Assembly: GCA_030180135.1 (NCBI GenBank)
Contig: CM058229.1
Coordinates: forward strand, 44,915,522-44,979,521
Reading direction: 5' to 3'
DNA from: Orychophragmus violaceus
Lineage: Eukaryota > Streptophyta > Magnoliopsida > Brassicales > Brassicaceae
DNA length: 64,000 nt
Shown here: piece by piece, positions 34,285 to 44,470 of the stretch
Layout of the letters: each line of letters starts with the position of its first letter
How positions within the stretch are numbered: the first letter of the stretch is position 1
Position numbers and translations under genes: made by a program
The notes under the pieces: model-generated
What the model saw: the letters and a program-made list of their open reading frames with translations, nothing else
What the model was told of the DNA's origin: nothing
The model's database searches: none

Positions 34285-37200
34285 TTACATTTCAATGTTT
34301 CTAATGCCTACAGCTTCAGTCAGGAACTCGAGCTTAGGCCTTGGGAGTGGCTTTGTCAACGGATCAGCGACATTATCATCTGTCGGAACTCGGCTGATCT
34401 TGACTTCCTTTCTATTAATGATGTCACGTATCAAGTGATATCTTCTTTGAACATGCTTGGATTTCTGGTGTGATCTTGGTTCCTTTGCCTGAGCTATAGC
34501 ACCATTGTTGTCACAAAATAGTGCCAGAGGCTCAGCCGCATCTGGTATCACACCTAGTTCCATAATGAACTTTCGTATCCAAACAGCTTCCTTCGCTGCT
34601 TCTGAGGCGGCGATATATTCAGCTTCTGTAGTGGAATCAGCAACGGTGTCCTGCTTGGAGCTTCTCCAACTTACTGCACCGCCATTCAGACAAAAGACAT
34701 AACCGGACTGTGACCGGAAATCATCTGTGTCTGTCTGGAAACTTGCGTCCGTGAATCCACTGACTTTAAGCACATCACTTCCACCGTACACTAAGAACTT
34801 GTCCTTAGTATGTCTTAGATACTTCAAGATGTTCTTTACGGCAATCCAATGGTTTTCACCTGGATTTGACTGGTATCTACTCGTCATGCTCAATGCGTAA
34901 GCAACATCAGGACGAGTACAGATCATGGCATACATGACAGATCCTATTGCAGATGCATAAGGAATATTCTTCATGCGCTCAAGCTCAGCAGCCGACGTAG
35001 GGCTCTGCTTCTTGCTTAGCGTTGTGCCATGTACCATTGGCGTGAAGCCCTTTTTGGAATCTTTCATGCTGAATCTTTGTAGGACTTTGTCAATGTATGA
35101 GTCTTGACACAAGCCTATCAGCCTCTTAGGTCTATCCCGATAGATCCTAATTCCAAGAACGTATGCGGCTTCACCCATGTCTTTCATGGAAAAACAACTT
35201 CCAAGCCAGTCTTTTACAGACTTCAGCATTGGAATGTCGTTTCCGAGAAGTAGTATGTCATCAACATACAGAATAAGAAAAACGATTTTGCTCCCACTAG
35301 TTTTCTTATACACGCATTGTTCTTCTTCGTTTCTGATAAAGTCAAATTGCTTGATCGCTTCATCAAAACGAAGATTCCAGCTCCTCGATGCTTGCTTCAA
35401 TCCATAAATGGATTTATGAAGTTTGCATACTTTCCCAGCATTCTTTGGATCTATGTAACCGTCAGGTTGCGTCATATACACATCCTCTTCCAGAATACCA
35501 TTCAGGAAGGCGGTTTTCACGTCCATCTGCCAAATTTCATAATCATGAAAAGCTGCAGTTGCTAGTAGAATCCGAATAGATTTCATCATAGCCACCGGTG
35601 AATAGGTTTCATCGTAGTCCACACCGTGAACTTGTCTGAAACCTTTTGCCACCAACCTGGCTTTATAAATCTGGACATTTCCATCCACGTCAATCTTCTT
35701 CTTGAAGATCCATTTGCACTCGATGGCTTTTACACCAACGGGTAAGTCAACCAACGAAAATACTTGGTTGACCGACATGGAGTCCATTTCGGAATCAGTG
35801 GCCTTGCGCCACTTAGAGGAATCTGGGCCCATCATGGCTTGATTGAAGTTCGATGGTTCATCACCATCAATGATCAAAAGATCATGACAGTCAGTCACGA
35901 GGAATCCCTGATATCTCTCGGGTTCGTGACGGATCCTCCCGGATCTTCGAACTTCAGGTACTACAGGTTCAGGCTCTACAATTTCTTGTAGATCCTCCTG
36001 CTGCTCTTCCTCATTAGGTTGAGCAGTATCCTGTTCATCTTGAATTTCTTCAAGCAGTACCTTACTCCCACTGTCTTTCTTAGAGAGAAACTCTCTCTCA
36101 AGAAAGTTACAATCCCGGGCAACAAAGATCTTGTTCTCGGAACGTAGATAGAAGTAATAAGCCTTGGTTTCCCGTGGATAACCAATGAAGTAGCATTTAT
36201 CAGATTTTGGTGTAAGCTTATCTGAGATTAATCTCTTAACATAGGCTTCACAACCCCAAATTCTTAGATAAGACAGCACTGGAGCTTCTCCAGTCCATAA
36301 TTCATATGGTGTCTTTGCTACTGCTTTTGATGGCGCTCTATTTAGAGTGAACACTGCTGTTAGCAGAGCATATCCCCAAAGGGATATTGGAAGGTCTGTG
36401 TGACTCATCATAGATCGAACCATATCCAATAAGGTCCGATTTCTCCTCTCAGACACACCATTCCATTGAGGTGTTCCAGGAGGAGTGAGTTGGGATACGA
36501 TCCCACACTCTCTCAGATGATCACTGAATTCTTGGCTTAAGTATTCTCCTCCTCGGTCGGACCGAAGAGCCTTAATGCTTTTGCCAAGTTGGTTCTGTAC
36601 TTCATTTTGGAATTCTCTGAACTTCTCAAAAGATTCAGACTTATGTTTCATCAAATAAACATATCCATACCTTCTGAAATCATCAGTAAAGGTAATGAAG
36701 TACTGATAGTTTCCTCTTGCATTAGTGGACATTGGGCCACACACATCAGTGTGTATCAGGCCCAATAAGTCACTGGCCCTCTCGTTAGGTTTATTAAAGG
36801 GGGCCCGTGTCATTTTGCCCATCATGCAGGATTCGCATTTCTCACATGACTGAAAGTCAAATGAGCCAAGAAGTCCATTCGAATGGAGCCTCTTGATGCG
36901 TTTCTCGCTGATGTGCCCTAAACGACAATGCCATAGAAACGTTCGGTTTTCCTCATTAGGTTTAAACCGTTTTGTATTAATGTTATAAATTGGCGCGGAT
37001 TGATCGAGTATGTAAAGCCCATTCGTAAGAGGGGCAGAACCATAGAACAAATTGTTGCGATTGAAGGAACATAATTTATTCTTAACTGAAAAATCATAAC
37101 CTTCCAAATCCAACAAAGAAATTGAAATAATATTTCTGCTTATAGCAGGTACAAAATAACAATTATTAAGTTCTAAAATCAATCCCGAAGGTAAAGACAA

Positions 37201-38262
37201 CAAGTAAGTTCCTACAGCTAGTGCTGAAACTTTCGCTCCATTCCCAACTCGTAGTTCCACTTGTCCTTGCTTCAGCCTTCTACTGTTGCTGAGTGCCTGC
37301 ATATTAGTACAAATATGAGCCCCACAACCAGTATCCATGACCCATGAGGTATTATCAGAAGTAGTTGTATTAACTTCTATAACAAAAATACCTGATGAAG
37401 AAGTCTCGAAAGTCTTCTTCTTTAATTCCTTTAGACCTTCCTGGAATTTCTTGCAATCTCTTCTCCAATGCCCCAGTTCTTTGCAGAACCTGCACATGTC
37501 AGTAGGCCCAGCCTTGGACTTGGGCTTGGGCTTTGGCGTGTCTGAGTCCACGACTTGGACACCCTTGGCCTTTCCCTTATCCTTAGCAGAAGACTTCTTA
37601 AACCCCTTGCCCTTTTGTACCATAAGTACATTGGGGTCCTTGGCGGTTTTCTTCAAGTTGGGCTCTGCAGTCTTGAGCATTCCGTGAAGCTCAGGCAGTG
37701 TCTTACTCAAGCCATGCATGTTAAAGTTCAGAATGAACTGATCATAGCTTGCAGGTAAAAACTGCAGAATGATGTCGCAGGCAAGTTCCTGGCTGATTGG
37801 GCAGTCGAGTTTGTGAAGATGATCGAGATAACCCATCATCTTCAACACATGAGGACTCACTGCCGCATTCGCAGCCAACTTACAGTCCAAGAGGTTCTTA
37901 ACTGTCTGGAACCTCTCGGTCCTAGCCTGCTCCTGAAAAAGCGATTTCAGGCTTGCCATGATCTCGATTGGAGACAATACACTTTCGAACTGTTTTTGCA
38001 GCTCAGGAGTCATTGTCACCAACATCAGGCAATAAACATCATTTTCATCTGACGAATGCTTTTCCCAAGCATTGTGCAGAGTCCTGGCAGCATTGGCAAG
38101 AGGCCTCTCGGGGAGGGGATCTCGAAGGACATAATCCTTCTTCTCCTGCTTGAGGACCAGCCTCAAGTTCCTTGACCATGTCAGGAAGTTCGTTCCAGTC
38201 AGCTTCTCCTTCTCGAGAACAGACCGGATCGAGAATGTGTTTTGAGTGCTTGTAGTAGTCAT
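34285..38262 (-). CDS. Copia-B gag-pol polyprotein, 1325 aa, intact
   Basis: One frame encodes all Copia functions in the diagnostic order. Gag fills 1-250, with a CCHC knuckle at C257, C260, H265, C270. Protease has D310-T-G. Integrase has H445, H450, C473, C476 and triad D506, D569, E605 (35 residues between the last two). Reverse transcriptase has D914 and YVDD at 999-1002. RNase H has D1172, E1213 and D1251. It ends VADPLTKPLPRPK...IRNIEM. No stop or frameshift was seen and all listed catalytic residues are present, so activity is plausible. Protease would cleave the polyprotein in virus-like particles. Length and single-frame layout are normal for plant Copia. The start is the first ATG after the leader and matches the gag starts of Copia-1 and Copia-3. 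Confidence 0.95.
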   Translation of the reverse strand: MTTTSTQNTFSIRSVLEKEKLTGTNFLTWSRNLRLVLKQEKKDYVLRDPLPERPLANAARTLHNAWEKHSSDENDVYCLMLVTMTPELQKQFESVLSPIEIMASLKSLFQEQARTERFQTVKNLLDCKLAANAAVSPHVLKMMGYLDHLHKLDCPISQELACDIILQFLPASYDQFILNFNMHGLSKTLPELHGMLKTAEPNLKKTAKDPNVLMVQKGKGFKKSSAKDKGKAKGVQVVDSDTPKPKPKSKAGPTDMCRFCKELGHWRRDCKKFQEGLKELKKKTFETSSSGIFVIEVNTTTSDNTSWVMDTGCGAHICTNMQALSNSRRLKQGQVELRVGNGAKVSALAVGTYLLSLPSGLILELNNCYFVPAISRNIISISLLDLEGYDFSVKNKLCSFNRNNLFYGSAPLTNGLYILDQSAPIYNINTKRFKPNEENRTFLWHCRLGHISEKRIKRLHSNGLLGSFDFQSCEKCESCMMGKMTRAPFNKPNERASDLLGLIHTDVCGPMSTNARGNYQYFITFTDDFRRYGYVYLMKHKSESFEKFREFQNEVQNQLGKSIKALRSDRGGEYLSQEFSDHLRECGIVSQLTPPGTPQWNGVSERRNRTLLDMVRSMMSHTDLPISLWGYALLTAVFTLNRAPSKAVAKTPYELWTGEAPVLSYLRIWGCEAYVKRLISDKLTPKSDKCYFIGYPRETKAYYFYLRSENKIFVARDCNFLEREFLSKKDSGSKVLLEEIQDEQDTAQPNEEEQQEDLQEIVEPEPVVPEVRRSGRIRHEPERYQGFLVTDCHDLLIIDGDEPSNFNQAMMGPDSSKWRKATDSEMDSMSVNQVFSLVDLPVGVKAIECKWIFKKKIDVDGNVQIYKARLVAKGFRQVHGVDYDETYSPVAMMKSIRILLATAAFHDYEIWQMDVKTAFLNGILEEDVYMTQPDGYIDPKNAGKVCKLHKSIYGLKQASRSWNLRFDEAIKQFDFIRNEEEQCVYKKTSGSKIVFLILYVDDILLLGNDIPMLKSVKDWLGSCFSMKDMGEAAYVLGIRIYRDRPKRLIGLCQDSYIDKVLQRFSMKDSKKGFTPMVHGTTLSKKQSPTSAAELERMKNIPYASAIGSVMYAMICTRPDVAYALSMTSRYQSNPGENHWIAVKNILKYLRHTKDKFLVYGGSDVLKVSGFTDASFQTDTDDFRSQSGYVFCLNGGAVSWRSSKQDTVADSTTEAEYIAASEAAKEAVWIRKFIMELGVIPDAAEPLALFCDNNGAIAQAKEPRSHQKSKHVQRRYHLIRDIINRKEVKISRVPTDDNVADPLTKPLPRPKLEFLTEAVGIRNIEM

Positions 38263-39820
38263 ATCTGAAATATATAAATAAAAAGGTTATTAGTTATATG
38301 TTCAAAATGATTAATCTCGTATTAAAGTATAATATGATTAATCATGCATTATATTCAATAACATAAGTTACCCTCAATAGAATATAATGATTCCAAGATC
38401 CACATATAACTAAGATCAAAGTGGGCCACTGGCCGTCACCCAACCTTAGCTTATATCGGTAAGCCCTATATCGGCTAATTATATCCGTGATATAACTCTT
38501 GGTTGTGAATCTGGGCCCGAGGCCCAATCCACTCTGATGTCTCAAGGCCCGGGACTCCCGATGGCCTAGTCAAGAAAACCGGACTATACAGTCATGTAAT
38601 CATTAATGTCTGGGACTCCCAATGACATTTATGAATCACAAACCGTCTTACCCACGCAAAAGCAGACATCCTCACACTGTAAGGCCATGAATGCAATTGA
38701 ATGGGCTTTGACAGCTGACATAGCCTGGACAAGACATCCAACGCTTGATATTGTTTGAGGTTCGTAGGTTTATTAAAATCATTCCCAAAATAGAAGATTA
38801 CTATTTCGGGAAACTTTCTATTTATGGAAACCTACTATTTTTAGAAACTTTCTAAAATTGGAAACTTTCTAATTTTAGAAACCTTTCTTTAAAATCCAAA
38901 ACCCGCAAATCTAGAAACTTCTAATTTTGGAAACATTCTAATTTCGAAATTTCGGAAACTTTAATTTAAAACCGACTTTATAATTTTATAAAATAGATTT
39001 TAAATTTATCTGAAGAAAGACTCAAATAATTGGCCCAATTGTTTTAACTTCTTGGCCCGAGGCCCAAGAATTGGTCCATGTCCAAGACATGACCCAATTG
39101 TCCAATTAATTGACATAACCGGTCTGGTTCATTAAAATTGGTCTAACCAAATTTTAATTACTACGATGACCACAATTGTCAACCGGTTATTTACTAAACC
39201 GGAATTTCTCAATTTATTTGGTCCAACCAAATCAAATTAGAAACTCCTGGTTTAGGCACTAAATCCAATAATTCTTTCGACATTGGATTTCTTATCCCGG
39301 TTTAACCAGATTTAATAAACTTATTAAAATCTGTTTATTAAACCGAAACGTTGATTTTAATCAAGTTTTAAACCGAACCGAACCGATTTGATCACGTGAA
39401 CCGATCACGACCTAGCCGTGATCTTCACGTAACCAAAACCTAGCCGCAAGCCGTCAACGATCCAAGATCGAGACAATGCACAGCTCGGGCCGCGATCGGG
39501 ATGCTAGGACGGTACAGCCGGGACGACGCGATCGGACGATCGGACGAGATGCGATCGGTACAACCGATCGGCCCATCTCTCGCGATCGCTCATCCAGCCG
39601 GTCTAGCTCTCGGCCGCGCGATCGAACCGGCCAAGCCGGTCGATCTCTTCCTTGGCCGATCGACAAACCCGAGTCATATAGCTCGGTTTGCGATTTCTCT
39701 TGTGTGTTTAGGGTTCAATTCTGATTCTTAACTGTTTTATCTTATCAGTAATTGATTCAAAAACAATCCTAAGCAGATTAAACAACCTAAACAATGAATC
39801 TAAACAAGAAACCTAAGAAC
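38263..39820 (-). other. Copia-B leader, with short-repeat and CGATCG-rich zones
   Basis: Noncoding, about 1.56 kb. 38790-38960 has tandem-like GGAAACTTTCTAATTTT repeats, and 39390-39680 is crowded with CGATCGG and GATCG words. The order parallels the Copia-1 leader but the sequence has diverged. Confidence 0.7.
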
Positions 39821-39835
39821 CTGGCTCTGATACCA
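39821..39835 (-). promoter_or_regulatory. Primer-binding site of Copia-B (tRNA-Met)
   Basis: TGGTATCAGAGCCAG on the element's strand, one base from the 5' LTR. Confidence 0.92.
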
Positions 39836-39836
39836 C

Positions 39837-40405
39837 TGTAGGAAGTTTTGGTTGATCCTGATTCAATTCTTATATTGATATCAACCTAAACATGCATTAG
39901 ATCTAGGTGTTCTTATTTAGAAACATATGATCTCACCTTTTACCTGTTTGTTTGCAGCGGAATTGATGAACAGGTCAATGATCAGGGAGATACACCGAGA
40001 GATGGATCCTCCAAAGGCTCACACACGCAATCACAGGAAACTGGTTGCTAGACCACAAGGAGCAGAGGCGCAGAGAGGAGAGAGTGGCCGCGTGGGGTGT
40101 TAGGGTTGGAGAGAGAAGAGACTTAGGCTTTTAGTCATTAAAAGCCTTCTCTTTCCCTTTTGGGCTTTTGGGCCCAATCTGATTAAATTCCATTTAATCA
40201 GACCCATTATTCATTCTCTCTTAGTACGACAAATGCCTAGCACTTTTGGGATCATACAATAAAGGCAATAAGTCCAAGACTTATAGATCATGAGCGGACT
40301 CTAGCAAGCCATCATGACCCCCAGTATTGTATGACTTATGTCTGATCACTGACATACTCTTACGTTATAGAGACAGTACAGAGATTGCTGGACACAATTC
40401 CAACA
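39837..40405 (-). repeat. Copia-B 5' LTR with 62-bp deletion
   Basis: 569 bp. It matches 32796-33426 throughout but lacks the 62 bp equivalent to about 33208-33269. The break leaves CTTTTGGGATC, with only TG microhomology at the junction. Confidence 0.93.
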
Positions 40406-41200
40406 TCACTTGCATCACACATGATCTCAAAAGGCAACTCCCAGTCGGGAGCTTGGACTATCGGGGCGCTAATCAAGGCCTCCTTAATCATGTGGAACGC
40501 TGCCAAACACTCATCATCAAACACAAAACCTGTCTCCTTACACAGCAGACGTGTAAGTGGTCTAGCGATCTTGGAGAAATCCTTAATAAACCGCCGGTAG
40601 AACCCTGCATGACCCAAAAAGCTTCGGATTCCCTTCACTGAGTTTGGTGGCTGAAGACTTGTCATCACCTCTATCTTAGCCTTATCCACTTCAATACCAT
40701 TCTCTGAGATCTTGTGACCTAACACAATCCCCTCCGTTACCATGAAGTGTCACTTCTCCCAATTTAGCACGAGGTTCGTCTCTTCACATCTCCTTAAGAC
40801 CCTACACAAGTTCAGAAAACAGGAGGAGAAAGAAGAACCATACACAGAGAAATCATCCATAAAGACTTCCACAATATCCTCAATAAGATCTGAGAAAATA
40901 GACATCATGCACCGCTGAAAGGTAGCCGGTGCATTGCACAAGCCAAATGGCATCCTTCGATAAGCAAAGGTACCATAAGGACAAGTGAATGTCGTTTTCT
41001 CCTGATCATTAGGATGTATCGGGATCTGAAAGAATCCACTGTATCCATCAAGAAAGCAATAGAAAGGATGATTAGCAAGGCGTTCTAGCATTTGATCAAT
41101 GAATGGTAATGGAAAATGATCCTTCCTATATGCGGCATTTAGTTTTCTATAATCAATACACATCCTATGCCCAGTGATAGTTCTAGTAGGAATAAATTCA
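40406..41200 (-). pseudogene. ATHILA-type reverse transcriptase and start of RNase H
   Basis: Minus-strand RT blocks are MCIDYRKLNAA (about 41163), LDGYSGFFQIPIHP, TFAYRRMPFGLCNAPATFQRCM and the catalytic FMDDFSVYG (near 40865-40840). GHKISENGIEVDKAKIE and IMCDASD follow at 40720-40405, where Copia-B interrupts. A TGA replaces the codon after NLVLNWEK at about 40749. RT copies the RNA genome; this copy cannot be translated through. Confidence 0.88.
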
Positions 41201-42116
41201 TTACTGTCATTTTAACCACAGTAATCCCCCCTTTCTTCGGAACACAGTGCATGGGAGAAACCCAAGTGCTATCCGAGAGAGGGTAGATTATCTCTGCATC
41301 AAGCAATTTTAGAATCTCTTTCTTGACTACTTCCTTAAGATTAGGATTCAATCTTCTTTGGTGCTCAATAGAAGACATGGATTCGTTTTCAAGGTGGATC
41401 CTATGAGTACACAAGCTAGGTGACAATCCTTTTATATCATCGAGTGAGTATCCTATTGCTTTTCTAAACTTTTTCAACTCAGTGGTCAAAGCAATCAATT
41501 CATCATCATTAAGCAACCCATTCACAATGACAGGATAGGTAGAGTTAGGGCCAAGAAATGCATACCGAAGCCCCCGCGGAAGGGGCTTTAACTCAACCTT
41601 TGGTGCCTTAAGCTCGCTCCAATCATCAGTTTCAAGCTGCTCCTTGCACAGCTCTACTCCCTTGGCGCCATCAGCACCCACGTCTACAGAAAACACCTCC
41701 AGCTCCTTACCCACTGAATCTGATCCCAGCTCAATGAACTCAACCTCTTCTAATAAAGGCTTGTGCGAATCAAGCGCCCTCATATAAGCCCAGCTCTCTT
41801 CTTGAAGATACCCATACTCCCCACATTCCTTGGTCAAGGTAACCTCTAATGGATCATCCATGTTCAACTCCTCAAGGAGTTCATCAGCTAGCTCATCCAT
41901 AGTCTCAATATAAAACATTTGACCTTGAATGGTTGGCTTCTTCATCACCTTGTTGATGTCAAATTTGAGCACTATGTCCTTCCCAAGGTTGAGGTCTATC
42001 TTCCCTTTCCTGACATCTATAATCGCACCAGCTGTGGCAAGGAAAGGTCTCCCAAGGATTAGAGGATCTTTTGGTTCTTCATCCATCTCCAATAATGAAA
42101 TCTGTCGGTACTTCAA
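41200..42116 (-). pseudogene. ATHILA-type protease-RT linker segment
   Basis: The frame from 42116 carries MDEEPKDPLILGRPFLATAGAIIDV (end of protease) and an acidic linker. It then reads LKPLPRGLRYAFLGPNSTYPVIV and the RT N-terminus (EILKLLDAEIIYPLSDSTWVSP). A 1-bp loss in an A run near 41212 shifts the frame just before MCIDYRKLN. Confidence 0.85.
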
Positions 42117-42909
42117 ATCCTCCCACTTTTACCGGAAAATCTTCTAGGAGACCAATTGGGTATCTCACTGATCTATCTGCAAGAACCAAGGAGATCCTAC
42201 ATGCCTTGTAGGTAGAGAAACCTAGCCTCTTGGCTACTGAGAAGGGCATCAAACTTGCGCTTGCTCCAAGATCACACAAACAACCCTCAAACCGATATGG
42301 GCTGATAGCACATGGAAGAGTAAAACTGCCAGGATCTTCAAGTTTCCTTGGAACAATATCCCTTTGGATGATCGCACTACACTCATGAGACAACACAACC
42401 ATTCCTTGCACTTCCTTGGTTCTCTCCTTGATTGCATCCTTGAGAAACTTGCTATACTGAGGAACTAGCAAGAAGGCATCAATCAAAGGCATGGTCAACT
42501 CAACATTCTTCATCTGTTTCTCAAAGAGAGCTTTATACTTCTCTAGGAGTTGCTTCTTGAATCTGCCCGGAAAGGGTAACTTGGGCTCATAAGGTGGTGG
42601 CACAAACACACCATCCTTCTTCTTGGGTGCATCATTCACTATTTCTTCAACCACAGCCTTTCCTTTCCTCTTGGCCATGTCGCTATCACTCTCTTTGTTT
42701 AGAGCAGAATTTTCAGAATTCTCCTCCCCTTCTTGAACTTCAAAATCCTCATTGAGTGAAGGCACTTTCTTTGGTTTGTGCACTTGACTTTGTTGCAGCT
42801 CTTTACCACTTCTCAAGGTTATGGCGTTGATGTATTCCTTTGGGTTTTGCTCAGATTTTCCGGGTAGAGTACCTTGAGTGCGAGATGTAGAAGCAGTCTT
42901 GTTTTCCAT
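42079..42909 (-). pseudogene. ATHILA-type gag C-terminus and aspartic protease
   Basis: Begins MENKTASTSRTQGTLPGK and includes YINAITLRSGKEL and VPPPYEPKLPFPGR. The protease core is CDLGASASLMPFSVAKRLG, with the D-x-G-A-S active site. It is linked to gag by a frameshift near 42918 (one extra C in plus view) and broken again near 42105 at FII/LEMDEEP. Protease cleaves Gag-Pol in the particle. Confidence 0.87.
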
Positions 42910-44098
42910 GTTGGTGACCCTTGGTCAAATTCTGCAACTCATTCTTAAGATATCGTACTTCCATAGCTCCTAAGGCTTGCCCTTGAAGGAGTTGCTGCAT
43001 CATACGTTTCAGCTCATTGTCAACTCCCGAGGTAGAAGAAGTTTGTTGGTGTTGTTGACTAAAACCTGGTGGGTAGTGTTGCTTTGGAGCATAGCCTTGT
43101 TGACCTTGAAACTGAGGCTTATTTCCAAACCCTTGTTGGTTGGTGTAAGGGATAAATGGATTTTGCTGTTGAGGTTGTTGAAAGCCTTGTTGCCCTTGTT
43201 GTTGAGCTTGTCCTTGAGATGGAGCTTGAGGATAGACTTGGTCTTGAGGATTGGCTACATTGGTGCTGCGGTATGAGAAGTTTGGGTGGTTTCTATAGTT
43301 TTGGTTGAAGCCTTTGTTGAAACCACCTTGTCCAGCAATGAAGTTAATCTCCTCTTGTGTCAAATCCTCATCATCATCATAAAGTTGTGGCTTAGAATCC
43401 TCCTGGTGTCCCACAAAGATGATGTTCTTTTGGCCAATGGAGATCATCTTGTCTAACTTCTCATTCAACGCTTTTATCTCTTTCTCATACTTCTCATCTG
43501 AAGATGATGATCCTTTTTTAGTCCTCTCATAATCCTCATTGTAGTTGCCATCACTCGTTGCCAGATTTTTAATCAGCTCCATAGCTGCATCTACTCCCTT
43601 GCCTAGGAAGTGTCCATTGCTGCATGAATCTAGCATTGCCCTCATTCTAGGAAGCACTCCGCGGTCGAGGTTGCTGAGTAGTGTTTCCTTGGTAAAACCA
43701 TGGTGTGGGCACTGAGTGGTGAGCTTATTGAACCTCTCCCAAGCTTCAGCGAAGCTCTCATTGTTGCGCTGCACAAACCCGGATAGCTCACTGCGAAAAC
43801 GGGCAGTCCTAGTAGGTGAGAAGAACTTCTTCAGGAAAGCTTTCTTCAGGTCTCCCCAAGTAGTGATGGATCCTGGAGGGATAGTGCTTTCCCAATCCTT
43901 GGCTCTGTCTGCCAAAGAGAAAACGAAGAGACGCATTTTCAACCCATCGTCAGTCACACCATTCAGCCTCGTGGTGGCACAAATCTTGTCAAAGGTGTCC
44001 AAGTGCTGCAACGGGTCCTCAGATGTTAACCCATGGAACTGATTGTTCTGCACCATGTTCATCACCGTAGCGCGGATCTCAAAGTTATTATTGTTCAC
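42851..44098 (-). CDS. ATHILA-type Gag (capsid) protein, 415-codon frame
   Basis: Retrotrans_gag core at residues ~20-175: DPLQHLDTFDKICAT, WESTIPPGSITTWGDLKKAFLKKFF, ESFAEAWERFNKLTTQCPHHGF. It is followed by a coiled segment and a Gln-rich tail (about residues 280-370). There is no zinc knuckle, which is usual for this lineage. The natural start may lie upstream, since homologous sequence with a Gln run continues to about 44290 past a stop. The 3' end is out of frame with the protease part. It would form the particle shell. Confidence 0.85.
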   Translation of the reverse strand: MNNNNFEIRATVMNMVQNNQFHGLTSEDPLQHLDTFDKICATTRLNGVTDDGLKMRLFVFSLADRAKDWESTIPPGSITTWGDLKKAFLKKFFSPTRTARFRSELSGFVQRNNESFAEAWERFNKLTTQCPHHGFTKETLLSNLDRGVLPRMRAMLDSCSNGHFLGKGVDAAMELIKNLATSDGNYNEDYERTKKGSSSSDEKYEKEIKALNEKLDKMISIGQKNIIFVGHQEDSKPQLYDDDEDLTQEEINFIAGQGGFNKGFNQNYRNHPNFSYRSTNVANPQDQVYPQAPSQGQAQQQGQQGFQQPQQQNPFIPYTNQQGFGNKPQFQGQQGYAPKQHYPPGFSQQHQQTSSTSGVDNELKRMMQQLLQGQALGAMEVRYLKNELQNLTKGHQHGKQDCFYISHSRYSTRKI

Positions 44099-44450
44099 CG
44101 CTGGTGGAATGATTCCATGCCGGTTAGCATTTGTGTCAGGTGTATCTCCATCACCAATGGCCCTAACCGGCCTTTGTTGCTGCTGCTGTTGCTGCTACTG
44201 TTGATCCTCGTGGTTATCCATAACTCTTTGCTCAACACTTTCAACTTGAACAGCTCGTTCTTGTGCTCGTCGTTCCCTTGCTAATCTCCTCTCGTGTGCT
44301 TTGATGTCGTAAACTCTTGCAACTAAGTTTGTAGTCCCTTTGCTGCGCAAGTTCATACACCTAGCATCAAAAAGAGAGAAAGTAGCAAATTAGTAACAAT
44401 AACTTGAACTAAAAAGGAATAAAAAACGAATTGATATATCCAGAATCCCA

Positions 44451-44467
44451 AAATGGCAACGGCGCCA
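44451..44467 (-). promoter_or_regulatory. Primer-binding site of the ATHILA-type element
   Basis: TGGCGCCGTTGCCATTT on the minus strand, three bases from the 5' LTR. TGGCGCCGTTGCC is the usual PBS of ATHILA/Tat elements. Confidence 0.9.
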
Positions 44468-44470
44468 AAT

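Larger units (their letters stand above)
32796..40405 (-). mobile_element. Copia-B: full-length, apparently autonomous Copia retrotransposon
   Basis: 7610 bp with duplication TCACT (32791-32795, 40406-40410). The LTRs are identical as far as I can compare them, except for a 62-bp deletion in the right one. It carries a PBS for tRNA-Met, a long leader, one uninterrupted gag-pol frame and a PPT. It is inserted into the RNase H region of the ATHILA-type element. Intact coding plus identical LTRs make it the youngest layer in the nest and a candidate source of enzymes for Copia-1 and Copia-3. Confidence 0.95.
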
